Assembly (NCBI GenBank): GCA_963971225.1
Contig: OZ020268.1
Coordinates: forward strand, 51,510,404-51,574,403
DNA: 64,000 bases
Source of the DNA: Melieria omissa
Taxonomy: Eukaryota > Arthropoda > Insecta > Diptera > Ulidiidae
Direction: 5' to 3'
The notes under the pieces were generated by a model. The model was given only the letters and a program-made list of their open reading frames with translations. It searched no databases and was not told the DNA's origin. The position numbers were made by a program, and so were the translations under genes. Positions 46,633 to 57,008 of this stretch are shown one piece after another (positions within the stretch are counted from its first letter, which is position 1; each line of letters starts with the position of its first letter).

Positions 46633-48461
46633 TTCGATTAGTCGCTGCAAAAATCACTTTCAGGCAGAAAATTCGGAATCCAACTGTATCGATTCGTAGC
46701 CAAATGTGGCATTATTTAAATGATCCATTCGAAGGTTAAGCTACCATCTGATCTACTTGGATGCAATGCGTTTTCAACAATTTGTGGAGCATAAAACGGA
46801 ACCACACCAACTGCTCAAACAGCTACTCGAACGAGTTGATTAACCTTGATCTAAAAATGATGGAGCAAAATTTGAGAACATGACCTGAAAAATACGAAAT
46901 GTGTGTCGGCGCATGATCGCTTAGCAATGTGGGTTTGGAATCCAACTGTAATCTCTGTAAGTTCGATTGAAGTTAGATAATAAAGTGGTATGATACAGAA
47001 TTAATATTTATAAATAGTTATTGCAGTTGTTACTAAATAAATACATATTTTTTCGTGGAACCGTGGAGACTCTGAAAAACCGCAACAACAAAAACCACCA
47101 ACATTGTGTTGACTTAAGAACGAAATGTGACAATATTTGTGGACTTCATATTTGAAGCAATTAAAGCAAATTGGTTTGTTATATAAGGTGTAGTTGATTT
47201 TTTGACGTTTTTATAGTAACTGTTATACTGTTTTAGTAAATACAAAATGCGGTAATATGGCCGCTCGCATTCAATAAGGTCTGCCAAGCTGTGACGTTGA
47301 AGATGAGTCAGAGACATGTCACAGCCCAGGTCTACAGGAACTTTGTTGCTGTTTTTTTGGGGTCTAGATTGCTATCTAACCTGAGCAGAGGCTGAACTAT
47401 TGGATCTTCTAAACTTCATTAAGAACCTAAATTGGTTGATTAGTTTAAATTACTGAGGTGGTTGGTTCGATTCCTACAAGCACTTTCTCAAGTTTTTAAT
47501 ATTTTCTTCTTTTTTATTCCTTGCCATTCCATTTCTACAGCATTACCCAGTCAAATCCTCTTCCCCTTTGGACAAACTACTAAGAGTTATCCAATCAATT
47601 GTTATGAGTAGCTCAGCTAAAATGTTCATATTCAGTAGTCTTACTAGCGCAACAAAAACACCGGTTTGCCTAACGGAAATATGTCGCAGCGAATACAACA
47701 CCACAAAATAAACTTATCAAAGACACCAACCTTTGCGTTTTACAGAAAAATCTCCTACGCAGCAGCAACAGCTGCATATCGAATGATCTACACAACCCAG
47801 TCATAAATTTTCACTACGTTACGTTTGTTCTAGGGGACAACAGATGGAAGAAGCTCCATCAATTAATCTAACCAACATAAGACATTAGTCTAGCTGAGTC
47901 CCTATGCTTTTAAGCGGAATAAACAGGGAGAAGAAAACATTTATATAAGACAACCCGTCGCCTCAGAAAACGATTGTCGTGTGTGCTATTAAATTCAGTG
48001 GAACATACAACATTCGTTGTATGAGCTGGACAGCTTCGTCTACCCGTGTTTAGGGACTCATTCATAAAAGACTTTTTCAGACCTCCAAATGCATACCATT
48101 ATTAGATCGGTTCAGGTCTTTCTAAGCGAAGTGAACAAGGAGAAAAAACAAAAACTTATAAAAGACAGCTGGCTTTTTCAGACTTGCACACTTTTGCCAA
48201 CCTAACCTAACTTAACCTACTTGATTTAACCCAAGTTTCTTACAGTTACTGTCAAATATTTATAGAAAGACTTGCTTCTGGAATGAAACCCTTCACACAA
48301 CCACTCCATCACTTGGACGGCCAAAGGTCAACAACCAACACAGCTTCACATTTCACACTCAATTAAATTTGCGTTATTTTTTTATTTACACACTCAATTT
48401 AAATTTGAAATATGCCATCAAATTTAAATTCAGTATTGAAATTTTCTCACACAAGCATTGA
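46633..48461. other. Intergenic between Kazal genes 1 and 2, no gene seen
   Basis: AT-rich DNA with short CCTAACC runs (48195-48220) and two similar stretches around AAGCGGAATAAACAGGGAG (47910) and AAGCGAAGTGAACAAGGAG (48125). A box-B-like GGTTCGATTCC at 47464 has no box A partner. Nothing else is recognised. The ~1 kb duplicated unit that carries the next Kazal gene starts near 48284. Confidence 0.5.
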
Positions 48462-48484
48462 TTACAAGCAAAATTCAAAGTATT

Positions 48485-48921
48485 TTAAAAATTTCTTCTG
48501 CAGCGTCCATAGTACAGCATGCGTGCTCGTGGTCTCCCTGAAAAACAAAAAAAACACAAACAATAATAATAACAATGATTAATGGATCGGCTATCCATTG
48601 CAACTCACTTCCAACGCCCGCTCGCCACCTTCGTCGAGAGCAACGAATTTTCCCCCTCAACCTACAACGATTTGCAAATGTCATTCGGCGGCCATTGAAT
48701 CGGGCGCACACTGGCAAATAGATGCGCGGACAACTAAAACTACACCGAATGATGGGACGCCTTGTCGTGGTGGACACGGGCGCTGCTGTTGTCGATGAAC
48801 TGGTTCCAGTGGTAGGGCTGGTTCCAGTGTCGCTTCCAGTAGTGGGACTGGTATTTTGTGCCTGACCACACTGCAGCACAGCAAAGGCGAACACCGCCAC
48901 AAGACACAACACAGTGCGCAT
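48485..48921 (-). CDS. Kazal-type secreted peptide 2
   Basis: Exon 1 (48921-48609) gives a signal peptide (MRTVLCLVAVFAFAVLQCGQ), a Thr/Ser/Pro-rich linker of about 45 residues likely to be O-glycosylated, and cysteines 1-5 (CSFSCPRIYLPVCARFNG). Exon 2 (48537-48485) adds MLYYGRCRRNF with cysteine 6, for 121 residues. Spacing is C-x3-C-x7-C-x13-C-x7-C-x22-C. The intron is 71 bases, phase 1. An upstream in-frame ATG is rejected because that extension has a stop in the paralogue at 50100. A TATA-like CATAAATATGAG lies about 115 bases upstream of the ATG and is shared by the next two copies. Confidence 0.85.
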
Positions 48922-49035
48922 TTCTTCAGCAAGAATTCTTCTTCGAGATTGTTCGAGCAAATTCAAATTTGCCTTATCGAAGCGAGCTGTTAGCGAGAAT
49001 TAACGTTACTGCCTTGAAACAGGTACGAGATCACT

Positions 49036-49047
49036 CATATTTATGGC
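49036..49047 (-). promoter_or_regulatory. TATA-like core promoter of Kazal gene 2
   Basis: The minus strand reads GCCATAAATATGAG. The same block occurs at the same place before genes 3 (about 50213-50225) and 4 (about 52067-52079), so it belongs to the duplicated unit and is the likely TATA box. Confidence 0.55.
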
Positions 49048-49200
49048 GCAAAGATGGCAATCGGCAGAATTTCGTACAACCAACTGTGTCCACGATAAGA
49101 GTGAAGAATAATAATGAAAAGCCAATATTTTTCGGAAGACGGAAGTTGTTTACATTTGCAAAATATGATCGATTTTGCTGGCGTCATGCAGAAATGTGTG

Positions 49201-49380
49201 CCAACTTAAACCAATAAACCAAACTCAACCAGACCGAACCAAAATAAACCAAACCATGGATACTAAGCCAAATCGAACTTCACCACACCTAACCAAATCT
49301 AATTAAATCTAACCTTACCAAACCAAACCTACTCTAATCTAATCTACTAATCATTACTTGATTTAACCCAAAATGAAAGC
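49201..49380. repeat. CCAAA/CCTAA-rich degenerate repeat between Kazal genes 2 and 3
   Basis: A run of variants of AACCAAACC and AACCTAACC separates two ~1 kb duplicated gene units. It resembles the CCTAA tail of the SINE and LINE fragments in this window and the longer array at 50400-51260. Confidence 0.7.
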
Positions 49381-49574
49381 CCTTAACACAAGAACTCTCT
49401 CACTTGGACGGCCAAGGATCAATAATCAACATAGCTCAACATTTAACTCTCAATTAAGATTGCGTTATTTTTTATTTACACACTCAATTTAAATTTAATA
49501 TATGTCATCAAATTTAAATTGAGAATTTAAATTTTCTCGCACAAGCATTGATTACAAGGAAAATTCAAAGTATT

Positions 49575-50100
49575 TTAAAAATTTCTTCTGCAGCGTCCAT
49601 TGTGCAGAAAGCGTGCTCGTGGTAACTCTGAAAAACGAAAAAAAACACAAACAATAATAACGAAAATGGTCAATCGGATCGGATATCCGTTGCAACTCAC
49701 TTCCAACGCCCGCTCGCCACCTTCGCCGGGCGCAACGAGTTTTGCCCCTCAACCTACAACGATTTACAAATGTCACTCGGCGGCCATTGAATCGGGCGCA
49801 CACCGGCATATAGATGCGCGGACAACGGAAGCTACACCGAATGATGGGACGCTTTGTGGTGGTGGACACGGGACGCTTTGTCGTAGTGGTGCTGGACACG
49901 GGACGCTTTGTCGTAGTGGTGCTGGACACGGGCGCTGCTGTTGTCGATGAACTGGTTCCAGTAGTGGTAGGGCTGGTTCCAGCGCCAGAGCCGGTTCCAG
50001 CGGTGGGACTGCTTCCAGTAGTGGGACTGGGAGTTTGTGCCTGACCACACTGCAGCATAGCAAAGGCGAATACCGCCACAAGGCACAACACAGCGCGCAT
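49575..50100 (-). CDS. Kazal-type secreted peptide 3, with expanded Thr-rich linker
   Basis: Exon 1 (50100-49701) encodes the same signal peptide type (MRAVLCLVAVFAFAMLQCGQ), a longer mucin-like linker and cysteines 1-5 (CSFRCPRIYMPVCARFNG). Exon 2 (49627-49575) supplies FLHNGRCRRNF with cysteine 6. The total is 150 residues. The extra length over gene 2 comes largely from a 30-base in-frame repeat (PVSSTTTTKR) present in two full copies plus a partial one, and from added Gly/Ala/Thr repeats. Intron 73 bases, phase 1. It is nearly identical to gene 2 in both exons, the intron and the promoter, so the pair is a recent tandem duplication. Confidence 0.85.
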
Positions 50101-50212
50101 TTCTTCAACAAGAATTCTTCTTCGAGATTATTCGAGCAAATTCAAGTTCGCCGTATCGAAGCGAGCTGTTAGGGAGAATTAACGTTACTGCCTTCTAAAC
50201 GGTACAAGATCT

Positions 50213-50225
50213 CTCATATTTATGG
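50213..50225 (-). promoter_or_regulatory. TATA-like core promoter of Kazal gene 3
   Basis: The minus strand reads GCCATAAATATGAGAG at the same distance upstream of the ATG (about 115 bases) as in genes 2 and 4. Confidence 0.55.
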
Positions 50226-50399
50226 CGCAAACATGGCAAATGGCAACATTCCGTACAACCAACTGTGTCAACGATAAGAACGAAGAATAATAACGAAAAG
50301 CCAATATTTTTCGGCAAACGGAGTTTATTTACATTTGGAGTGCGAAATGTGCTCGAATTTGTTGACGTCATGCAGAAATGTGTGCATAAGTGTGTAACT

Positions 50400-51260
50400 T
50401 AAACCAATAAACCAAACTAAACTAATCCAAACTCAACCAGACCAAACCAAACCAATTCAAACTAAGCCAAACCACACCTAACCGAATTTAATCAAACCTA
50501 ACCTAACCAAACCAAACCAAATCAATCCGAACCAAACTAAACGAATCCAAACCCAACCACGCTAAACCAAACCAATCCATACTAAACGTAACCAACTCTT
50601 ATCAAACCTAAACTAACCAAACGAAACCAATAAACCAAATGAAACGAATCAAAACCCAACCAATCCATACTAAGCCAAGTAAAGCCAAACCACACCTAAC
50701 CAAATCTAATCAAACCTAAACTAACCAAACCAAACTAAACAAATCCAAACCTAACCAGCCCAAAGCAAACCAATCCATACTGAGCTTAACCAAACCCAAC
50801 CACTCCAAACCTAACCAAAACCAAACCAACCCAATAACCCAAACTAAACGAATTCAAACCCAATCAGACCAAACTAAACCAAACCAAACCAATCCATACT
50901 AAGCTTAACCAAACCCAACCACTCCGAACCTAACGAAATCTAATCAAACCTAACCTAACTAAAGCAAACCAATAACCCAAACGAAACGAATTTAAACCCA
51001 ATCAGACCAGACCAAACTAAACCCAACCAAACCAATCCATACTAAGCTTAACCAAACCCAACCACTCCGAACCTAACGAAATCTAATCAAACTTAACCTA
51101 ACCTAACTAAACCAAACCAATAACCCAAACTAAACGAATTCAAACCCAATCAGACCAAACTAAACCCAACCAAACCAATCCATACTAAGCTTAACCAAAC
51201 TAAACGAATCCAAACCCAAACACTCCAAACATGACCAACTCTTATCAAACCTAACCTAAC
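50400..51260. repeat. CCAAA/CCTAA satellite with ~140-150 bp higher-order repeat
   Basis: Pentamer-like variants (AACCAAACC, AACCTAACC, CAAACTAAACG) fill the stretch. Over this lies a longer period: AACCCAAACTAAACGAATTC with AATCAGACCAAACTAAACCC and ATCCATACTAAGCTTAACC recurs near 50833, 50970 and 51117. It is strongly strand-asymmetric, with C and A on the plus strand. It separates Kazal genes 3 and 4. Confidence 0.85.
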
Positions 51261-51529
51261 ATTATTTAACTTAACCTCACATACTGTTTTTGTCAAATAT
51301 TTCAAAGAAATTTTTTTTAAACATTAAGAAATCCCTAAATCAAAACTACAAAATGTTTAAATGAAACCCTTAACACAACAACTCCATCACTTGAACGGCC
51401 AAGGGTCAACAACAAAACACAGCTCAACATTTCACATTCAATTAAATTTGCGTTATTTTTTATTTACACACTCAATTTTTTTATTTGATTTCGTATACTT
51501 TTCACACAAATATTAATTCCAAGCAAAAT

Positions 51530-51953
51530 TCAGGGTTGCTCTTGTCTGCAGCGTCCTTTGTACAGGATGCCTACTTGTGCTTTCTCTGAAAAACGAAAAA
51601 AAACACAAACAATAATAACAACAATGATCAATCGGATCGGCTATCCAGTGCAACTCACTTCCAATGCCCGCCGCAGCCTTTAGCCGGGCGCAGCGAATTT
51701 TCGACCTCAACATGCACTTATTTTCAAATGTCGTCGGGACGCCATTGAATCTGGCGCACAGCGGCTGATAGATGCGCGGACAAGCAAAGTCGCACTTAAC
51801 GACGGGAGGCTTGTTCGTGATGCTGTCGCTGGCCGTGGGCGCAACTGCTGCCGATGGAGCGCTGGGACTGCTCACATTGGAGGCATCTTGTGCCTGACCA
51901 CACTGCAGCACAGCAAAGGCGACGAACGCCACAAGGCACAATGCAGTACGCAT
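51530..51953 (-). CDS. Kazal-type secreted peptide 4
   Basis: Exon 1 (51953-51659) has the shared signal peptide type (MRTALCLVAFVAFAVLQCGQ), a shorter Ser/Ala-rich linker without the Thr repeats, and cysteines 1-5 (CDFACPRIYQPLCARFNG). Exon 2 (51585-51530) gives ILYKGRCRQEQP with cysteine 6; the total is 116 residues. Spacing equals genes 2 and 3 (x22 between C5 and C6). The intron is 73 bases, phase 1. The residues in the exposed loop after C2 and around C4 differ from genes 2 and 3, so inhibitory specificity may differ. Confidence 0.85.
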
Positions 51954-52066
51954 TTCTTCAACAAAAATTCTTCTTCGAGATTGTTCGAGTAAATCCAAGT
52001 TCGCCGTATCGAAGCGAGCTGTTAGCGAGAATTAACGTTATTGCCTTGAAAACGCTACGGCATCGC

Positions 52067-52079
52067 TCATATTTATGGC
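52067..52079 (-). promoter_or_regulatory. TATA-like core promoter of Kazal gene 4
   Basis: The minus strand reads TGCCATAAATATGAGCG, matching the block before genes 2 and 3. Confidence 0.5.
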
Positions 52080-52754
52080 ACAAAGAATGGCAAACGGCAA
52101 CATTTCGTGCAACCAACTGTGTCAACGATAAGAACAAAAAATAACGAAAAGTCGGTATTTTGCGGCAACATCACCAAGTTTATTTACTTTCGCCATGCGA
52201 AACGTGATCGATTTTGTTGGCGTCATGCAGAAATGTGTGCAGAAGTGTTTATGTGTGTGAGTGTGTGTGTGTGTGAAAGTGGTGCGAATAGAAATACTTA
52301 TATGTGTGAGTGCAAGTCTGAAATGGGAATGGGATAGGCATTCAATAGCGGAAACCCCAAACCAAAAAACCCAAAAATTGTTATACTTCAAAAAATAAAT
52401 TCTTCACAAAACCTATTTAATAGAAAAATCCTACGATTATAAAATAAATGTCTTTACATTTTTATCAGAAAAAAGTAAGTTTGTACAATGAAATTCTGAG
52501 GGTCCTGAAATCCCGTAATAATCTTTTCTAAATATTTTCTTTACTAAATTGTTTGATTGATTGTTGTGTATGTTTTTAAGTTTGTATGTGTGAGTGTAAA
52601 TGTATCTGGAATGAAAATATTCACTGGGAAAAGCATTCAATACCAGAAGCGCAAAACTAATAAAAATCCCAAAAGTTCTATACCTACACATAAATTTTAT
52701 ATTTTACTTTGCTTTGCATTTTAGGTTCTGATAGTTGAGACTATTGGCGCAGTT

Positions 52755-53055
52755 GCCAAACTGAAGAGAAGGAAGAGACAGTAAACCCCCTTCTATGCCA
52801 CTGATCGGCTCTCCTACACTTTAAACGAATACGGAAATCCCTAGATTCAACTTTCTTCGACAACTTCAACAACCTTAAATCAGTCAAAAGCAAAAACTTG
52901 CTAGGGTAATAAGCCCTGTTGACTTTGACTTGACTTGACTTTGATTGAATCAAATTGACTTTTGCAGACTCTCCGACTTGCAATAAGACAGATCACTTTC
53001 TTTGTGTTCTAAGCCTCATACCCAGGCAACCACTTTAACCTAACCTAAAAAAAAA
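52755..53055 (+). mobile_element. 5'-truncated Jockey-type LINE fragment
   Basis: A frame with one internal stop resembles the C-terminal end of a Jockey/CR1-type ORF2: CQTEEKEETVNPLLCH, then STFFDNFNNLKSV. Non-coding DNA follows, ending in ACTTTAACCTAACCTAA and an A-run. It is a dead, truncated copy. Confidence 0.6.
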
Positions 53056-53599
53056 AAAACGTAACCTAACCTTAAAGTTCTATAGAATTTCAAAACATGC
53101 ATCACACTTAATAGAAAGTGACAACGATTTTGAAAATGTCTTACATTTTTGTTTGATAAAACTACATCTTTGCAATGACATATCAACTTTAACGTAACCT
53201 AACCTATAAGTTTTATAGAATTTTAAAAACCTTCTTCAAACTTAATTAATCTTAATCTTTGTTTACAAACAAAACTTTGCAAGCTTCTTACATTTTCATT
53301 TGAATACTTTTATCTTTGCAATGACATATTAAAAATCCCGAAATCCCGTGATTATCATCTGAAATTTCGGATAGAACGCTTTGTTAGACAAGCACAGCTG
53401 GTATGTCTTCGTTTAGCACAAAGATAACTAAAAATATGGAAATACCTCGATTGCGTTTGGTTTTTTCCTTATTTGACATTAGAAAAGTAAACGAAAAAAA
53501 AGATATTAATCAGTGAAATCGGTTTTGTTTTATTTTTTTTTTAACACTTCAGTAGGGTAGGACTTGGTAAACTGGCTGTTCAGGCACAAATTGAATGAA

Positions 53600-54340
53600 T
53601 GAAAGAGATACAATTATCAAATATATTGAGATAGAGAGAAGAAAGAGGGGAGAGAAAGAACAAAAAGGAGAAAGAGTTTCCTCTGAAAGAAGAAAGAAGT
53701 GAAAAAGAAGCAAGTTGGTTGATGGAAGATGAGAGCTGCGAGAGAAAAAAGTAGGTTGATATAAGAATTAAGTGAAAAAGAAAAAAATTGAATGATTGAA
53801 GAATTAAGTGAAAGAGAAGGAAATGGAATAATAGAAAATTAAGTAAAATAAGATAAAATAGAATGATAAAAGAAGGAAGTTAAACAGAAAAAAGTAGAAT
53901 TATAGAAAACTTAAGTGAAAGAGGAGGAAATAGAATGAAATTAGAACTTAAGGAATTTTATGAATTAAGTGAAACTGGAATGATATAAGGAAGTAGAATG
54001 ATAGAAAAATGAAGTAAAAGGGAAGGAAGTAGAATGATGGAAGAATGAAGTTCAACAGAAAAAAAGGAAAAGAAACAAGTGAAAGAGGAGAAAGTTGGTT
54101 GATGAAAGATGAGAGCTGAGAGAGAAAAAAGGAGGTTGAAAGAGAAGGAAATAGAATAATAGAAAAATGAAGTAAAAGAGGAGAAAGTAGAATGATAGAA
54201 GAAGGAAGTTATATAGAAAAAAGTTAAAAGATAAAAAATTTAAGTGAAAGAGGAGGAAGAAGAATGATAATGGAATAAAAGAACGGATAGAAAATAAAAG
54301 AGAAAATAAAAGAAAGAAGTGAAAATTGAAGTGAGAGAAG
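53600..54340 (+). repeat. ~740 bp polypurine tract with GAATGATAGAAGAAGGAAGT repeats
   Basis: The plus strand is almost entirely A and G, with scattered T and hardly any C. Loose units around AATGATAGAAGAAGGAAGTT and AATTAAGTGAAAGAGAAGG recur. The pair GTTGGTTGATGGAAGATGAG (53714) and its near copy at 54092 suggest an internal duplication of about 380 bases. No gene. Confidence 0.8.
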
Positions 54341-54599
54341 AGAATATTGTAAGATCTATTAGAAATATTCATAAAAAGATACTTAGAATAGGATTAAAGT
54401 GCACCTCTAGACAGATAGGAAAAAGATTAGGTGAAAGAATCTCAATTGTTTCTTGTGGGTCTTTTCATAGCCCAAGTGTGTCCTGTGACCCATTCTGCGC
54501 CTCAAATAGCCACTTTACCCAACTCTATCCTTCAATTCGAAACGATTCAAAGAATGAGTGCAAACAAACTAAGTTCTACTCGCTTTGAAGATCCAAAAT

Positions 54600-55270
54600 A
54601 TCAGGTTCGTTATAATTAATTGTACCGAGCTATTTCCATTCAGGAATTTGACAATTTTCGTCAACTCGATGATATCAAAGTCAAATCTCTTTGTGTTCAC
54701 ACTAACAGATCAAGGTTCAGACAGTTAGTGGTACCAAGTTATTTCCGTTAAGGAATTTAGCAGTTTTTGATGTTTACATGGGGAGCCTTGTTCGACAGTT
54801 TGGCCCCTCAGATGATACCAAAGTCAAATATTTTTTAATAGTAAAAGTTGAGGTTCATTACAATTGGTGGTACCATGTTAATATCATTAAGAAATCTTGA
54901 AATTGTTTATATGTATAGTATTATAATGTTTCATGTTCGATGTGTTCAATGCAATTGATTTCAAGATAACATTTTTTCATGCATTAACGATCCAAGCAGT
55001 CTTCTCATCTACAAGAAACCATATACACTCCACTTACTCTTGACATATTTAAATAAATAAAATTTAATTTTTTATTTTATTATCTAAAAAAAAACAAATT
55101 TAATACACGCGACACACAACCACATTTTTTATGAAAGTTTGGTCAGCTGATCATTGCATTAGTTATTTTTAAAACTGAATGAAAAAGATGGTGTTTCCAG
55201 GTTGTTGATTTCTAACACTGCGTAGATCATCTTTAGTGTATAGCATTTATTATTTATTTATTGTTCGAAA
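54600..55270. other. Intergenic, weak repeats only
   Basis: Two or three diverged copies of a ~115-base segment with TACCAAGTTATTTCCGTTAAG and GATGATACCAAAGTCAAAT lie at 54625-54860. The rest is AT-rich and unassigned. Confidence 0.45.
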
Positions 55271-55424
55271 ACACTTATATACATTTACATATACATATAT
55301 ATTCATTCAATACAATTGGCTTGATTACGATATCGATAGATGAAACAATATTAACAAGTACTACATATCGGATATAAAGTTGATGCAATTGCAAGACGAA
55401 AGAGTAGCTTTTTGCACTCACCAT

Positions 55425-55466
55425 TGTAAGCACTGCAACTATAAACAAAATCACAAAGTACTTCAT
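55425..55466 (-). CDS. Putative first exon of a small secreted peptide
   Basis: The ATG at 55466 opens MKYFVILFIVAVLTM, a strong signal-peptide core, and a good donor (ATG/GTGAGTGC) follows. A TATA-like AATATATATT and an initiator-like segment lie just upstream. This resembles fly antimicrobial or reproductive peptide genes, but I could not place a second exon. Without splicing the frame runs to about 55275 with low complexity. Confidence 0.35.
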
Positions 55467-55778
55467 ATCAAAATATCTTTAACTATCGAATATATATTCC
55501 ACCATTACCAATTATGGTACGATGGAGTAGTTTCGGGAACTCAATTTCGGAACTTGTGTAATTGTAAGATGAAATAGTAGCTTTGATGCGCCTATGAGAT
55601 GAAAGAACTTCGTCTTCTCAGCATTCGATTGAATGACATTCTTGAAACTGTATAAAAAAATACTATTTGTCGCATCAGACTAATTGCAAAAAATAGATTT
55701 TCTATGGCATGGATTAAACTGTACAATACTTTGCTGTACCATGTGACCAAAGTTATACATTAAAAAGACTAGAATTCT

Positions 55779-55990
55779 ATGAGGCTGATTATTGAAATCA
55801 TCACAGGACACAGAGCCGTACGGTCTTTGCTCGCAAAATTCATTCATTGTGATGTTTGCCAAAGCGCTGATATTGAAGAAGATATAGACACCTTAAAGCA
55901 GTTTCTAAGCCATGGCAAAGTTCTATGCCAACGACATTATAGCTTTCTGGAATCCAACTTAGTCTAGTCGGACTAAATGCTGAACTATAG
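55779..55990 (+). mobile_element. Degenerate LINE reverse-transcriptase C-terminal fragment
   Basis: The frame IIEIITGHRAVRSLLAK, CDVCQSADIEEDIDTLKQF, LCQRHYSFL matches the general TGH..CxxC..E.T..HxLCxCP layout at the end of Jockey-type ORF2, with stops soon after. It is a short remnant. Confidence 0.45.
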
Positions 55991-56300
55991 CATAGTGAAA
56001 GAATCAAACTGAACCAAGTAGAGACGGCACTCTTATTCTGACTATGAAGTATTGATTCTTCCATATAGACCACTGAACATTTTCCTATTTGTGTAAAGGA
56101 ACTGACAATTAAATCGTTTAGATCTCCGTGCTAAATGCCGCTTGTCTGTCAAGCTCCTGGGTTTTATAAGCTTCTTTTAAAGCTGCATGTACCCAATTAC
56201 CTCTGTACAGGATATACAAAAAGTAATTTCAGGCAAGGGTATTTTATTTTGAATGAAAACAAACCATTATGATCGGTGGCTTGTTTGGTGATCCTGAAAG

Positions 56301-56625
56301 ATGGGGCTATTTTCCAATGATGCCCGTAGAAGCTGCAAGGATGAAGAAGAGTATAAAAATCTACTTAATCTATCATTTACTTGTTCGGCATTCTTTTCAG
56401 TAAATAGTAAGATTCTTTTCAGTTGTTTGACAATCTGGGAGATCCAGTCGATAAGACTATCCAGCCGCAGTCTATATAGTTTCCACAGAAACTCTAATTG
56501 GTTCCGTTAGCGGGGATTTGTGTCTAACAAGTGTGGGATTACAATAGATCTCTTTGGCTTTCGTATGCTTCCTAAGAAGCAACCAGGACCACCTATCTTT
56601 TTGTACCACCTACCTTATTTTTATT
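56301..56625 (+). mobile_element. LINE ORF2 end with 3' tail
   Basis: RRSCKDEEEYKNLLNL, TCSAF and a final HRNSNWFR resemble the Jockey-type ORF2 terminus. The following TGTGGGATTACAATAGATC and AGCAACCAGGACCACCTA are related to the tail of the SINE at 31805, suggesting that this LINE type could serve that SINE. Confidence 0.5.
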
Positions 56626-56748
56626 GACCTCAAGTAACTTATAATAAAAAAAATTTAATAATTTTTCTATTTTTATTTTTCTATTTTATTGATTTTGTAC
56701 TGTTTTTAATATTAATATTACTTTTAGTATGTATGTATTATCCCTAAT

Positions 56749-56845
56749 AGTGGCGCACAGAAGATGTCCTTTTGGTACACAACTTTTGAGCTCAAACCCA
56801 GGTGGTAGGGCTTGAACCCCGAAAACCCCCCTTATGTGCGCCACG
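56749..56845. repeat. ~95 bp sequence with 10 bp inverted ends
   Basis: GTGGCGCACA (56750-56759) and TGTGCGCCAC (56835-56844) are perfect inverted repeats, with a C/G-run pair just inside the right end. No target duplication is evident, so calling it a MITE is uncertain. Confidence 0.4.
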
Positions 56846-57008
56846 AATACACAGCATTAATAAACATTCTTTTGTTGGTGTCAAATTTTAGTTGACTGTG
56901 TTTTTTGTTCCTGGTATTTTTGGTGGTTTTGGGACTGTTGGTGTTGTTAGCGTTGTTGGTGTGGTTGAAGCAACTGTAGTGCGCCGACTTGTACCACGTC
57001 TGGTGGTT

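Noticed and set aside
47440..47480. Box-B-like GGTTCGATTCC as a sign of a tRNA or SINE
   Set aside because: No box A at the right distance and no target duplication.
48919..48966. Start of Kazal genes at an upstream in-frame ATG
   Set aside because: The paralogue at 50100 has a stop in the same extension, and the signal peptide begins exactly at the downstream ATG.
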